Source of the DNA: Blasia pusilla
Taxonomy: Eukaryota; Marchantiophyta; Marchantiopsida; Blasiales
Reading direction: 5' to 3'
Assembly: GCA_050084515.1 (NCBI GenBank)
Contig: CM114271.1
Span: 13,578,001-13,642,000, forward strand
DNA length: 64,000 nucleotides
Shown: piece after piece, positions 12,964 through 24,100 of the stretch
Position numbering within the stretch: position 1 is the stretch's first letter
Layout: the number at the start of each line of letters is the position of its first letter
Program-made: the position numbers and the translations under genes
Notes under the pieces: generated by a model
What the model was told of the DNA's origin: nothing
Databases searched by the model: none
What the model saw: the letters and a program-made list of their open reading frames with translations, nothing else

Positions 12964-14810
12964 ATGGCGCCAGCAATTAGAGGGAAGCCGATGAGAGCTA
13001 AGGCGGCCTCGAGCTGGTTGGGTGGATCATGGAAAACTCTCCTCCTAGCTTTGATGTCTTTGGTGTTACCGGCCACGACGCTCATGGTCAGTCAAGATTT
13101 CGAAGCTGAGTACCTTTCACAGCCGCAGTAGTAGATTGCATCTAGCCAGATGAGGTCTCTCCAGGGAAAGAAACGAATCCTCCATCGACTTCTCAATGAT
13201 CGATCATGGAATGAGCGTAAGAGAGTAGGAATGCTCATTGAAGTCGCAGTAGACAGAGAGAGGGAGTGTAGAATCAGACACCGTGGAACCCTTGAAGCAA
13301 TTGTGTTGAATTTCAGCCACCAGCTCTGTTGTCGATGTAGAAACCCTCCAATCGAATTACTAATAGTGAAGGAACCCTGCAATCGAATGAGTAACAGTGA
13401 GGGCACCCTGTGATCTGACCGAGTCACTGACTGGCGTCAATCGACCTGTGTGCGAATGATCGCTTGATTGTGCAAACACCCGGCACAACTCGTGGAGGGT
13501 TGGCATATTCGAACTAAAACGGGCAGGCTGCAAGCGTCCTGGGATCTCGTCGAGGATCCCTACCATGTTATCCCCCACAGCTCCGGTGTAGTGACAGTTC
13601 GAGACATCGTGGAATTTCCGGATGAAGTTATGCTGTTTGTGAAAACAGTGGACAGGTCCAATCTGCCCAGAAAGGACGCAATCCAGTGCTTGTTCGGTAA
13701 GAAGTACAAGAGCGGAATCTTCACCGTCGAGTGGAAAGATGACGAGAAAACGGTCGTGGCTGTGAGGTGCGAGCATCCGAGTGGGCCGCTGTCTGAATCC
13801 AAAGAGGCCACACTCATCTTCACGGACTCTAAGGTCGTCCTGCATTCGACGGCTCAGTACCTGTCGAATTCTTCCTACCAACAACTGGTCTATGAGACCG
13901 TGACCCTTTCCGACGACGTGCTGTTGTTCGCCAAGGGGCTTGTGGATAGCCAAGGGAAACCCAACAACCATTCGAAAGATCTGGACCGATTGAGCTGCCG
14001 TTTCGGCTGGCCGTTTGAAGTCTCATTCGTTTGATCGCTCAAGAAGTGGTGAGGTGCGAGCTACCGCCTTTGGATCTCATTCCACAATCGAAGGGATCGC
14101 CTGTGAGCCTCTTTGTCCCCAAGGTCGGTGTTTTCCGCACAGTCACGTACTTCGACACTCCCAAGGCCGCCATGAATCCGCAGCCGGCGCAAAGGAGGTT
14201 CCACATCTGTGCGTGTACCATGCTCTGGAACGAGGGCGCCTTTCTGAAAGAGTGGATCATTTATCATGGATTTCTAGGGATAGTGAAATGGTACCTGTAC
14301 GACAACAACAGCGACGACGACATCGTAGAGGTTCTCAAGAGCCTGGAAGGGAAGTAGACATCAGTCGCATAATCGAATTCTGTGGCCCTGGATCAAGATG
14401 CAAGAGGCGGGTTTCTCCCACTGCACTCTGCGCGCGAGGGCGGATTGCGAGTGGATTCTCTTCGCAGACGTCGACGAGTTCGTCTATCCCGCGAAGGAGT
14501 TGCATGACGTCGTCGCCCGGAGCTCATCCACGCAGGGAGGGCGAAAATCCGCTTCCGCCCCCGCGAAGACACCACCATCTCTGGATGACCTGCGCGGCAT
14601 TCTGGAAGCTCAGAAAACCACCATTCTGCGGAGGCTCATAGACAGCACGCTGCATCTGGGGCTGCAGATGGGGAAGAGAGTGGGCGAGGTGCGCCACCTC
14701 TTCCCCATCTGCAGCCCCAAACATCGTAACTATCACACACTATTGTGTGGATACAATAACCCCTGCCTCCTCACAATGACACATGTAACTAAGAGGAGCA
14801 GAAACTGAAA
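12964..14810 (+). pseudogene. Captured fragment of a GT92 (DUF23) glycosyltransferase gene
   Basis: An ATG at 12964 opens 55 codons with a hydrophobic signal anchor (WKTLLLALMSLVLPATT), typical of a type II Golgi glycosyltransferase, and then hits a TAG at 13129. Homology resumes at about 13468-14034 and shifts frame near 14030. It continues with FHICACTMLWNEGAFLKEWI and YLYDNNSDDDIVEVL, shifts again near 14345, and reads QEAGFSHCTLRARADCEW and DVDEFVYP, which carries the DxD-like metal site. It stops shortly after that point, so the C-terminal third of the usual domain is missing. GC content is clearly higher than in the surroundings, as expected for captured exon sequence. It runs opposite to the Helitron that contains it. 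Confidence 0.75.
14658..14718. repeat. Perfect 21-bp inverted repeat with 19-nt loop
   Basis: GGGGCTGCAGATGGGGAAGAG at 14658-14678 is exactly complementary to 14698-14718. The pair lies at the downstream edge of the GT92 fragment, near the 5' side of the Helitron. A perfect repeat this long in otherwise decayed sequence points to a recent snap-back or template-switch event. Confidence 0.85.
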
Positions 14811-15124
14811 CGACTCCACTTTTAGGTAGCAGATTTGATTGGGACGGGAAAATTAGCGTGGGTCCCTTATTGGTCTCCTAAATGGCTTTTTCTTCTCCCT
14901 TCCTCCATTTAGTAACCCCATGTTAAGAGTATAGATTATTTATGGAGGGCTTCACTTCTTTGGGAATTTTTTTCTTTCCAAGGTAACCCCCCCTTCCTCG
15001 CATTATAGTATAGATACTCCGTCTAATGCTCAGCGTCGAGGGCTTAGGAGTCGTTTTAGGCGGTGATGGGGTCGGTGTACTGACGCTCGTTCGCTGGCTC
15101 GCTCAGTGGGTCAATTCAGCAGCG

Positions 15125-18100
15125 ATGGAGTTTGTACGCTCAGGAGCGGATAGGGATCTTTTACAGCTTCCGCCGGTGCTAATTCTGGTAAAATTTGAGC
15201 TTAACATGTGAATGAGTTCCTTAAACCCTCGGGCTCGGGCCCTTTCGTTCTTGCAATCGTATGCATGCTTGCGATGGAGAACACATGTGGCTCGTCAGTT
15301 GCGCAATTGATGTAAGGCGATTCTTTCTCGTGACGGATCTCCTTGGTGTCTCTGGAACTTGGCAGCCGGCTCTGTCTATAGGGAATGCGGGGCAACTGGC
15401 CACGGATCTGCTCATTTCGACGCGTTCTGTGACCAGGGCAGGATTTCTGGACGATTCGTTGGTACTGGCGTGCGTCGGGAACGATCCTATAGGTCCGCTT
15501 GCGGTGGGAGCACTGACTGTGGCTCTGGAGGGTACGTATCCCCAGAAGGAGACGGCAGCTCAATGCCGCGAAAGGGAGGGTTTTTCGGTGGATGTTGCAG
15601 TCTGGGGTCTTGAAAGAACGAAACTTTTGTGACATCGACCAGCTTTGATGAAGTAGTCGGTTCTTGTAATGTGACTGCGCTATAAGCCTTGGAAGTGGTA
15701 CTCCAGTTTTACAGTTGAGCTAAGAAGCCCTTGCAGTGTCAGGAATCATGTATGGCAGAGTAGTAGGGTTCTTGAGGTCCTACTCACACTGCGGACATTA
15801 AAACTGACGTTCTTCTGATAATTTTATCACTGTTTGCTCGGCAGTTTTTGAAGACGTTGGAAGTGGACTGGCAATCGTGCAGCAGCGAAGTCCGGTTGCG
15901 AAGGTGCAGCTTTTGTCTAACGCTGTCCGTTCTAGATTTTGGTGTTGAGGAGTCGCACCCAAAATTTTTCCTGCTTCTATAGCACCCATTGATGCTGAGA
16001 GAAATTGTTCTGGACCAGATCTTATGGGAAGATTGTGATGTCACAAGTTCTTGCATATATTGTTAAGGTAGAACGGGAATAGCTGCTTGGGCACTTCACG
16101 GACCTGGTTGAAAGAGATCGAATCATGATATTTGATTCAATACATTCCGTCGTATTGATGGTCTTCTCATTTCCACCCCTATGTGGTGTAGGGGTTCTCT
16201 TTGAGTTCATGTGTAGTCTATCTCTGGACCTCATGGATTTGCTGTAAATTCTTTGACCTCTCTCTCTCTCCTCTCATATGGTACTTTCTTCACTTGTTCT
16301 TCTCTCTACACCCATCCCAGTCTCAATCACCGTCCAACCAGGGCGCGGGGTCTATGTTCGCAAGGCTACGACAGGCACTACTTAATGAGTACAGTCTCTC
16401 ACATACAGTTCTCTGTCTTTGAGGTTTCTAAAAGTAGTGCGACTCTTGGTGCAAAAAATTAGTACTATGACTGCAAGGAGTGGCTCATAGAATGGGGTAT
16501 CTCCATCGATGACCTGCCTACAGTCACTCACCAGGACCGGGCTGAACAATTACACAGCAATTACATTTCCACCAACTGGGGTCGGCACCAGTGGCTTTGG
16601 GAAACCAGAGGGAATACATCTCACAAAAATGGAGAGAGAATGTGGCGCTACCACACTCTCATGAACACCGGCAGATCCATGCGGCAAGCCTCTTACAGCT
16701 CTGCCCCCATTCCCAGTAAGTGAGAGATTCCGATGTGGCTCAACTGACCTTGAGATTGAGAAAGGAAAATTCTCACAGAATAAAAGGGAGGACAGATTGT
16801 GTAGATTTTGCAACACGGGGCTCGTTGATGATGAACATCATCACCGCTTCGACTTCACCTTTCACAGTCAAATTAGGCTTGACTTCCCGGATCTCTTAGC
16901 TCACCCGGCCCTCAAGGTCTCGAATTCATGGCTAGGCAAAATCATATTCAGATTCCTAAATTCTTGCTTAGCTGTGTTAAGACTAGGGAAAATCACTTGG
17001 CTCAATGGACCTCTTAGGCCCTTGCTGGTGCTTTGCTTGGTCTTTCTTCAAATTGTTGTTAATTCGCAAAACTAAGTCCCATGGCTCTGTGGGGTCCCCG
17101 TAGACAATAAATCTATTCATTCATTCATTCTCTCTCACTCGCAAAGCAGGCCAAATCTTGATGAAAAAGGTTCAAGAGATTGTCCAAGTAACCAAGCTCC
17201 CAGCAGGGCCTGAACTGTGGGAGCAAGATGAGAAAGCATCTGTGGATACCACAACCAAAGCAGTGGGCAAACGCTCACAGCAGAACAGCACGGAGGAAGC
17301 CATGAAAATATCTGACCTCTCTCTTTTGACGGTATATCCTAAAAAGGCAGAAATGAAGAACTATTTGCGGGGAACCCCTTGCTTGGGAACCTGGCTCAAG
17401 TTCAAGTTTAGGACAGGGACAATCCCCTTGAACCACAAGAAAAGCAGGATGGGAACACAACTAAATTCTTGCGCCTTGTGTGACAATGGGGATGAAACCT
17501 CTAGTCATTACTTGGTCTCCTGCACAAAATTCACAGCACACAGAGCAAGAGCATATGCTGATATTGCTAAATTGTTCATCACATTCAGTAGCCTTGATTC
17601 ATTGCCCAAAGCTGCTGCACTGGTAAGTAATGTCTATTGGGGATCCCCAGGGGAGGCAGCTGGAGACAATGGACTCCCATCGCCAATGAGATCAGAACTA
17701 GGTGTGGAACCCTTGGAGGATAGGCGTGACATTGCCAAGTTGAAATGGCGGAGGCATCTGGAGACAATGGACTCCCATCGCTATCCTAAAGAGGTGATGG
17801 GGAAAATATGGATCCAAAGAAGACCCATAAAGCAGGCCAAATCTTGGACGAAAAAGGTTCAAGAGATTGTGCAAGCATCCAAGCTCCCAGCAGGGCCTGA
17901 ACTGTGGGAGCAAGATGAGAAAGCATTCGTGGATACCATAACCAAAGCAGTGGGCAAATGCTCACAGCAGAACAAGATGGAGGAAGCCATGAAAATGTCT
18001 GACCTCTCTCTTTTGACGGTATATCCCGAGAAGGCAGAACTGAAGAACTATTTGCGGGGAACGCCTTGCTTGGGAACCCGGCTCAAGTTCAAGTTCAGAA

Positions 18101-21100
18101 CGGGAGCAATCCCCTTGAACCATAAGAAAAGCAGGATGGGAACACAACTAAACTCTCGCGCCTTGTGTGATGAAACCTCTAGTCATTACTTGGTCTCCTG
18201 CGCAAAATTCACAACACACAGAGCAAGAGCATATGCTGATATTGCTAAGCTGGTAGTACCAGAATTGTTCAACACATTCAGTAGCCTTGATTCATTGCCC
18301 AAAGCTGCTGCACTGGTAAGTAATGTATATTGGGGATCCCAATCAGGTTAAGTAGATGGTGTGGTGAAGAGTTTCTTGGTTGACACTTGGAAGCTCCGCA
18401 CGAACACGTTGTTTGGTCAGCACTCACACTATATGAGAGTGTCTCCCTCCTCTCATGTGGTATCTTCTTCACTTGCTTCTCTCTCTACACCCATCCCAGT
18501 CTCAAGCACCGTCCAACCAGGGCGCGGGGTCTATGGTTGCAAGGCAACGACAGGCACTACTTAATGAGTACAGTCTCATCCCAGTCTCAAGCACGGTCCA
18601 ACCAGGGCGCGGGGTCTATGGTCTCTCTGATTGGGGATGACCTCTCTCAGGTCAGACATTTTCAGCCATGAAAATGTCTGACCTCTCTCTTTTGACGGTA
18701 TATCCCGAGAGGGCAGAACTGAAGAACTATTTGCGGGGAACCCCTTGCTTGGGAACCCGGCTCAAGTTCAAGTTCAGGATGGGGGCAATCCCCTTGAACC
18801 ATAAGAAAAGCAAGATGGGAACACAACTAAACTCTTGCGCCTTGTGTGACGATGGGGACGAAACCTCTAGTCATTACTTGGTCTCCTGCGCAAAATTCAC
18901 AACACACAGAGCAAGAGCATATGCTGATATTGCTAAGCTGGTAGCACCAGAATTGTTCAACACATTCAGTAGCCTTGATTCATTGCCCAAAGCTGCTGCA
19001 CTTGTAAGTAATGTCTATTGGGGATCCCAATCAGGTAAAGTAGATTGTGTGGTGAAGAGTTTCTTGGTTGACACTTGGAAGCTCTGCACAAACACGTTGT
19101 TTGGTCAGCACTCACACTATATGAAGTGTCTCCCTCCTCTCATATGGTACCTTCTTCACTTGCTTCTCTCTCTACACCCATCCCAGTCTCAAGCACCGTC
19201 CAACCAGGGTGCGGGGTCTATGGTCGCAAGGCTACGACAGGCACTACTTAATGAGTACAGTCTCTGATTGGGGATCCCAATCAGATAAAGTAGATGGTGT
19301 GGTGAAGAGTTTCTTGGTCGACACTTGAAAGCTCTGCACAAACACGTTGTTTGCTCAGCACTCACACTATATGAGAGTGTCTCCCTCCTCTCATATGGTA
19401 CCTTCTTCACTTGCTCCTGTCTCTACACCCATCCCAGTCTCAAGCACCATCCAACCAGGGCGCGGGGTCTATGGTCGCAAGGCTACGACAGGCACTACTT
19501 TAATGAGTACAGTCTCTCTCTGTGTGGTGTATGATTTTGAGGAATTGTCGTGCAAGATTTAAGAAGGAACAGTGAATCCCACAAGTCTTGTCAAATAACA
19601 GTTTCTTCATAGTACACTTCTACTTTCCATGTGTGTTGTAATCAGGGAATGATGATCGAATATGCAAGGCATGTTGCCGAGTTGGCAGAAAGCATGGGCT
19701 GCAAAGAGGTTATAATACTGTCCGGGTTCGATTCTGGTAAACGAGACAGACAAGAGATGGTTGGGTATGTGGTCAAATCAGCTGATTGTGGTTACAGAAA
19801 TCAATCTGGCTGCCTACTCAGATTTTTTACCTTGGTCATGAAAATGTGCAAGTACTGACCATAGCATGCCTTAGGGTTCATCATTGGCTTACCTTCTCCC
19901 ACTATATACATGCATTCTCGCAGAATTCAGTGGGTAGTCTGAAGTTAGACAGCTACAGGATAGTCCAACTCACATGTCTTTTGAGTAGTATCAAGTTCAC
20001 AAAATCACGAGTCTCCTCTGGATGAACATGGAATCATGAGCCAGTGCAAAGAAGTGAAATTACAGCCATCTGTTCTAGCACACTCCACCTAGGCATGAGT
20101 TGAAGGAGTTGACAACTCATGCCTATTAAGCCACAGAGCAGTCTACTGGATTTGATTCTAGTAATGATTCCTGGCTTGGATGGACTCCTGATATATTCAA
20201 TTTCCTATTGCACTCACATAATGAGCCCCGATGATGACATATATACATGATGCCACTGTGCCTTGCAGACCACAAATTTTTTACGTTTCAAATGAGTCAG
20301 ATGTTGCAATCTATGAGCAACTGGGGTGGAAAAGACTTGCCCAGCAAAAATTGTTGGATCAGCCAGGTCAGGTGGATCAAGTTCAGGCTGATGACCTTGC
20401 AGGCCCAAGCGACAAGACAGTACCCTTGACTGAAGAGACTTACTATGCTGGGTTGCCATTCTCATTGTTGTATACTAGCTGCAAGGTACTTGTAGATACC
20501 AACCTGCAGTACATAGTGGTCTTTATATCTAATTTATGATGGTGAATTGCATGCATAGTTTTAGAGAAAGTGATTTGGTCAGGAGAAATTGCAAAAATAA
20601 GCCTTACTTCTTTTGTTCCTTGGTCTGAGCTAAACAGTAGTCCTCTTTGTGAGTCTACGTAAGGTAGTCCTGTTCAAGACCTCATCATTGATTTCAAGAT
20701 GGGCTAAGGTTTCAATGTTTCACTTTGATGTCAGAAGCTCAACAACCCCCTAACCCCCCCCCCCTCTCCTCACTCTTCTTCCTCCTTCCTCCACTACCTG
20801 GACAGCTTCCAATCACATGTCTTGCATGAGTGTCTAATTTTGCTTCTTATATCTGTGACACAAATGAAACTCACACAATGACTACCTGCAGGCCCGAGGG
20901 TTGAAGGTAACATGCTTGCTCACATTCTGTGGGGAAGGAGATAATATACCTGATGCCTTCTTTCTTGCGGACTCCCTTCAGCAGATGCTAGAAAAGAAAA
21001 GCGGTAATGAACCAGGTAATCAGCATATCCTCAGATTGGTTCATTGCTTTCTTTACTCATTGAAGGTTACCTTGATTTTGGATTATTATTGAATCTTTTT

Positions 21101-21195
21101 TTGGATAAATGGTCAATGCAGGGGAGACACAGTGGAGGATTCCACTGTCTTGGAAAACAGTTTATGGTCCTCCACTTGATGACTCCATCTTCTGA
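15125..21195 (+). CDS. PBAC2: Proteasome assembly chaperone 2 (seven exons, intact)
   Basis: The protein pairs with chaperone 1 to guide assembly of the alpha-ring of the 20S proteasome. Exons: 15125-15187, 15366-15531, 15845-15903, 19646-19764, 20269-20485, 20892-21015, 21122-21195. All six introns are GT-AG and the joined length is 822 bases (273 codons plus TGA) with every phase matching. Visible family blocks are MEFVRSG at the start, PALSIGNAGQLATDLL, ACVGNDPIGPL, LAIVQQRSPVAK, GMMIEYARHVAEL, EQLGWKRL, YYAGLPFSLLYTSCK, LTFCGEGDNIPDAFFLAD and IPLSWKTVYGPPLDDSIF at the end. The length fits the eukaryotic family (about 260-280 residues). Intron 3 (3,742 bases) is filled with LINE fragments. 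The start codon lies 110 bases from a Helitron end. No canonical AATAAA was seen downstream. This is the best host gene in the window. Confidence 0.93.
16260..16412 (+). mobile_element. LINE-A 3' terminal fragment in PBAC2 intron 3
   Basis: The sequence from the CT-rich start through GTCCAACCAGGGCGCGGGGT to the end TTAATGAGTACAGTCTCTC matches the 3' ends of the LINE-A copies at 17.1-19.5, 44.1 and 53.9 kb. Only the 3' untranslated end is present, so the copy is heavily 5'-truncated. Confidence 0.7.
16500..17130 (+). mobile_element. LINE-B 3' end with (ATTC)n tail
   Basis: The segment encodes, in shifting frames, PLPVSERFRCGSTDLEIEKG-like codons and then a Cys/His block starting RLCRFCNTGLVDDEHHHRF (16797-16860). 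This resembles the C-terminal zinc-binding region of non-LTR elements. It ends with a stop, AATAAAT and an ATTC tetranucleotide run at 17114-17130, which looks like a retroposon tail. It differs in sequence from LINE-A. The 5' boundary is uncertain. It inserted in PBAC2 intron 3, in the gene's direction. Confidence 0.55.
17143..19520 (+). mobile_element. Tandem array of LINE-A 3' segments in PBAC2 intron 3
   Basis: At least four head-to-tail partial copies are present: about 17143-17650, 17651-18570, 18621-19266 and 19267-19520, plus a 45-bp stub at about 18575-18620. The first two are joined in frame, giving one 397-codon open frame (17158-18351). Each coding copy carries WEQDEKA, DLSLLTVYP, KAELKNYLRGTPCLGT, LKFKFRTGAIPLNHKKSRMG, a zinc-binding CALCD..ETSSHYLVSC block and AALVSNVYWG. 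These are the C-terminal domain of LINE-A, without its reverse transcriptase. The 3' part repeats the CT-rich untranslated end. The array accounts for most of intron 3. It appears to have grown by local duplication after insertion rather than by repeated insertion. Confidence 0.75.
18649..18684. repeat. Perfect 16-bp inverted repeat with 4-nt loop at an array junction
   Basis: AGGTCAGACATTTTCA is followed by GCCA and then its exact complement. It sits exactly where the third LINE-A unit begins, so it marks a snap-back junction. Confidence 0.85.
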
Positions 21196-24100
21196 GACTG
21201 TTGGATGAGAAAGCAGCACACTGCAAGGATTCCTTAACCTGTTACTGCTTCAGGTCCTATAAAATTCCCAAAAGAAGAGGAAGATTTGCTTTTAAGAAGC
21301 AAGAATTCCCTGGCCAATTGTGCTATGGAAGGAAAGGGATTCCAATTGCACTGGGTAGAGATGAGTTCTGTTCATGCTCTTAACCACTGCATTGAATGCA
21401 TCTAACGGACACCATGGCACGGAAGGACTACGGCACCATAATTGTTCTAGGATATAAGTGAGAATCACCTTATTGCCCACAATCATAGAATGGGGCAATT
21501 CTTACTTACTGCCTTACCACCAGTGTAGATCTTCACCATCAACCTGGTTTCCGGTGATAATTTGAAGTTCCTAGTGCCCAGCATAGCGTGCCTCTCACAG
21601 AAGGTGGATAGAAGAGCTTTGTTCGTTGGAATCTCGCAGCATATGGATGAGGAACTGCAGTAATATGTCCCCTTTCTTTTGGGGAAGGGGGATCTTTTTT
21701 CAATGCCATCCCTCCCTGTGCACTGTTTTCCTTTGCCATTTGAGATGTTAACGAGGAGCATTGGGGCCACGTACCTTGAAGATCCACAGATGCTCTGAAG
21801 CTCTTCTGGCTTATTAGTCCTGATTTGCCTTTTCTGTTTGAAGTCTTAAACCCTTGATCTTGCTAGTACTTAAGCAATCTGGAAAGCACCTAAATTATTT
21901 GCACTCTTCAGTAAACATCCATTACGAGATATTCAGCACCAGCTACGAGATAATAGTAGAGTCTCAACATACTGGAGTCCCCAAGTTATTGGGGCTCTCT
22001 GAAGAACACTCCATTAGTTCTTAGTTGTACACCGTTGACAATCCCCCATCTAAAACAAAAGGGTGATTTACCAATTAACAACACACGCTAAGAGCCACGA
22101 TTCTTTTGCAAAGTCACCTGATTCATTTTTTAAGTTTTGGTAACTCTTAAAACATTGATTGGGAACATAGTTTCACACTTTTAAAAAAGCCTTGTCTACT
22201 AAGTGTCTCCCCCTGGATTTCCTAGACACTAAAAGGTTAGACCAGTTAAATTTAAAGCTTCTATGCCCACCACCAAGCTAGTTGCTAGAAACATTCCCAT
22301 GCCATGATTCGACTTTGGTGTGACTTACTGCCTGAGAAACTGGTAATTGGAAGAGGATTCAATGACAGCATGATGGAATGAATAAGGAGGCAGTGGTATG
22401 AAGTGCTAAAAAATCACTCCTTAGTATCGAGTGGTTTATGTGTACATAGTAAAGTGGATGAGCCGAAATTACCCTAAACTCGGTGGATTTTGATGGAGGT
22501 TCCTCAAGGTGGAGCCTCCAAGCTTGTGTTCACTCTTTCAGCCTTCACAACCACATAGGAGCCCATTGAGATAGTTATATGTAGCTTTTGATTTCAATTC
22601 CAACCAAAGACTACGTTTTGACTTGTGCCAAGTCGTCCTCACTTTAGGCTATATCCCTTGTAGTTCACTCGGAGGTGGTGCGGTTCATCATCTTTGATCT
22701 CAAGATCATGGCGGATCCTGGGCTACAGGTCTTGAAGTAGGATTCTTGTATGATCTTTTATGTATGAATGCCTGATTGCATTAGAGGGAGTAATTGGCCC
22801 TACGTCTGGACAACATAATATGAGCCAACGACTTCGAAAACTATAGCCCACCACTACTAGTTGGAAAACCTCTTCTTTACTCACTTGTTGTCATGTGGAT
22901 GTAGACAAGTCCATGAATAAAAGTTGCAGTTCTTCCTTTTTGTTTGAATTGTTGCATCTTGATCCTTGTATACCCATTCACTCATTCTTGGAGGTTTGCC
23001 TTAGTATCTTCCCCTATGCACATTCTTTCAAGATTTTGTTGAAGCACATTCTGATTAGGGTGCATGATGTGAATTTGTTTTGCTACTCGTTTAGGGTGCT
23101 ATTGATACACTCATACATTATGAGTGTATCAATAGTCGAGTCAATCAAGTTTATTGATCATAGGCATTCAACATAGTTCTCAATTTACTTAGGGTGCTAG
23201 AGGCATGATGCAAGGACTGTGACTTTTGTGAGGACCTTATGTTGCATGGGGTGAGTGGAAGACCAATATCAAGGGGTAACATAAATCCAACGTCAATGGG
23301 TAGTGATGGCAATGTCTATTTAGATCTTTAGTTTTCCACCTCTAAAAGATATTGTTTCGTAGACAACACTTGATAGATATTGCACTCAAAAGCCTCGAGA
23401 GGTTATAGTTCTTGCACCCAAAAGTTTTGGGCGTAAGAAATTTGACAACCTTGTCAAATTTTAAGCAACTCCGGCGGATAGAAACGTCATCTCAACCATA
23501 GGATCATTGTAATATGGTCTAAGACACTAGCCCATGGGATAAGGCCTTAAGGTAAAACCTCCGCACTTATTGCCACGGATATTCGGGGCACAGGCCTTCA
23601 CATGCCCGCTCCCTTCTCATGGTGGCATGGGGCAAGATGTTTCCATGGCTTATGTGCCATGGAAGGAATTCATCATTCGAAACCCAATCATGTATGACCC
23701 CGCAATGGAGGCATGTTGATGAAGCCCCGGGGAAATGGCTCTTGTTTGTCTGTCCTCCTCCTTATGGTTCAGTCCCTTTTACTACATGGATCCAAATTCC
23801 ATGCATCAACCAACAAGAAGGTAGGAATGGCGATCTGTCTCTCTCCAGCCAATAGCTTCCACCCGGTGAAGAAAATCGTGGGGCACCTCCGAGTAAACAT
23901 ACTTTTCCCTCTATCAAAGGCTTTTAACCCACTCCCATTATTTTACATCCAGATCTGGCGGTGGACAATGAATGTCAGGAATTCACGCCAATGTTGGAAT
24001 GACGAATGATCTCATAGATTCCAAAAACTCGTCCTCTTTTCACAACCCCCTTGGAGCCTTCTCACCAACCTCATGTGGAATGGTTTCTACGTCAGACGGA

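Larger units (their letters stand above)
10935..15014 (-). mobile_element. Gene-capturing Helitron (4.08 kb)
   Basis: Read on the minus strand, the element starts TCTATACTATAATGCGAGG at 15014. It ends with an imperfect hairpin (10945-10965), a 6-base spacer and CTAG (10938-10935). The next host base is T and the base before the start is A, the normal A-T Helitron target. The hairpin core GTGCATCGCAC recurs at other Helitron ends in this window (near 42084; a partial match near 40981). A second, similar 5' end sits at 14935. There is no replicase inside. Instead the body holds a GT2 fragment in the same orientation and a GT92 fragment in the opposite one. It is a non-autonomous transduplicating Helitron; the decayed Rep-helicase at 1.5-6.2 kb may or may not be related. 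Confidence 0.72.
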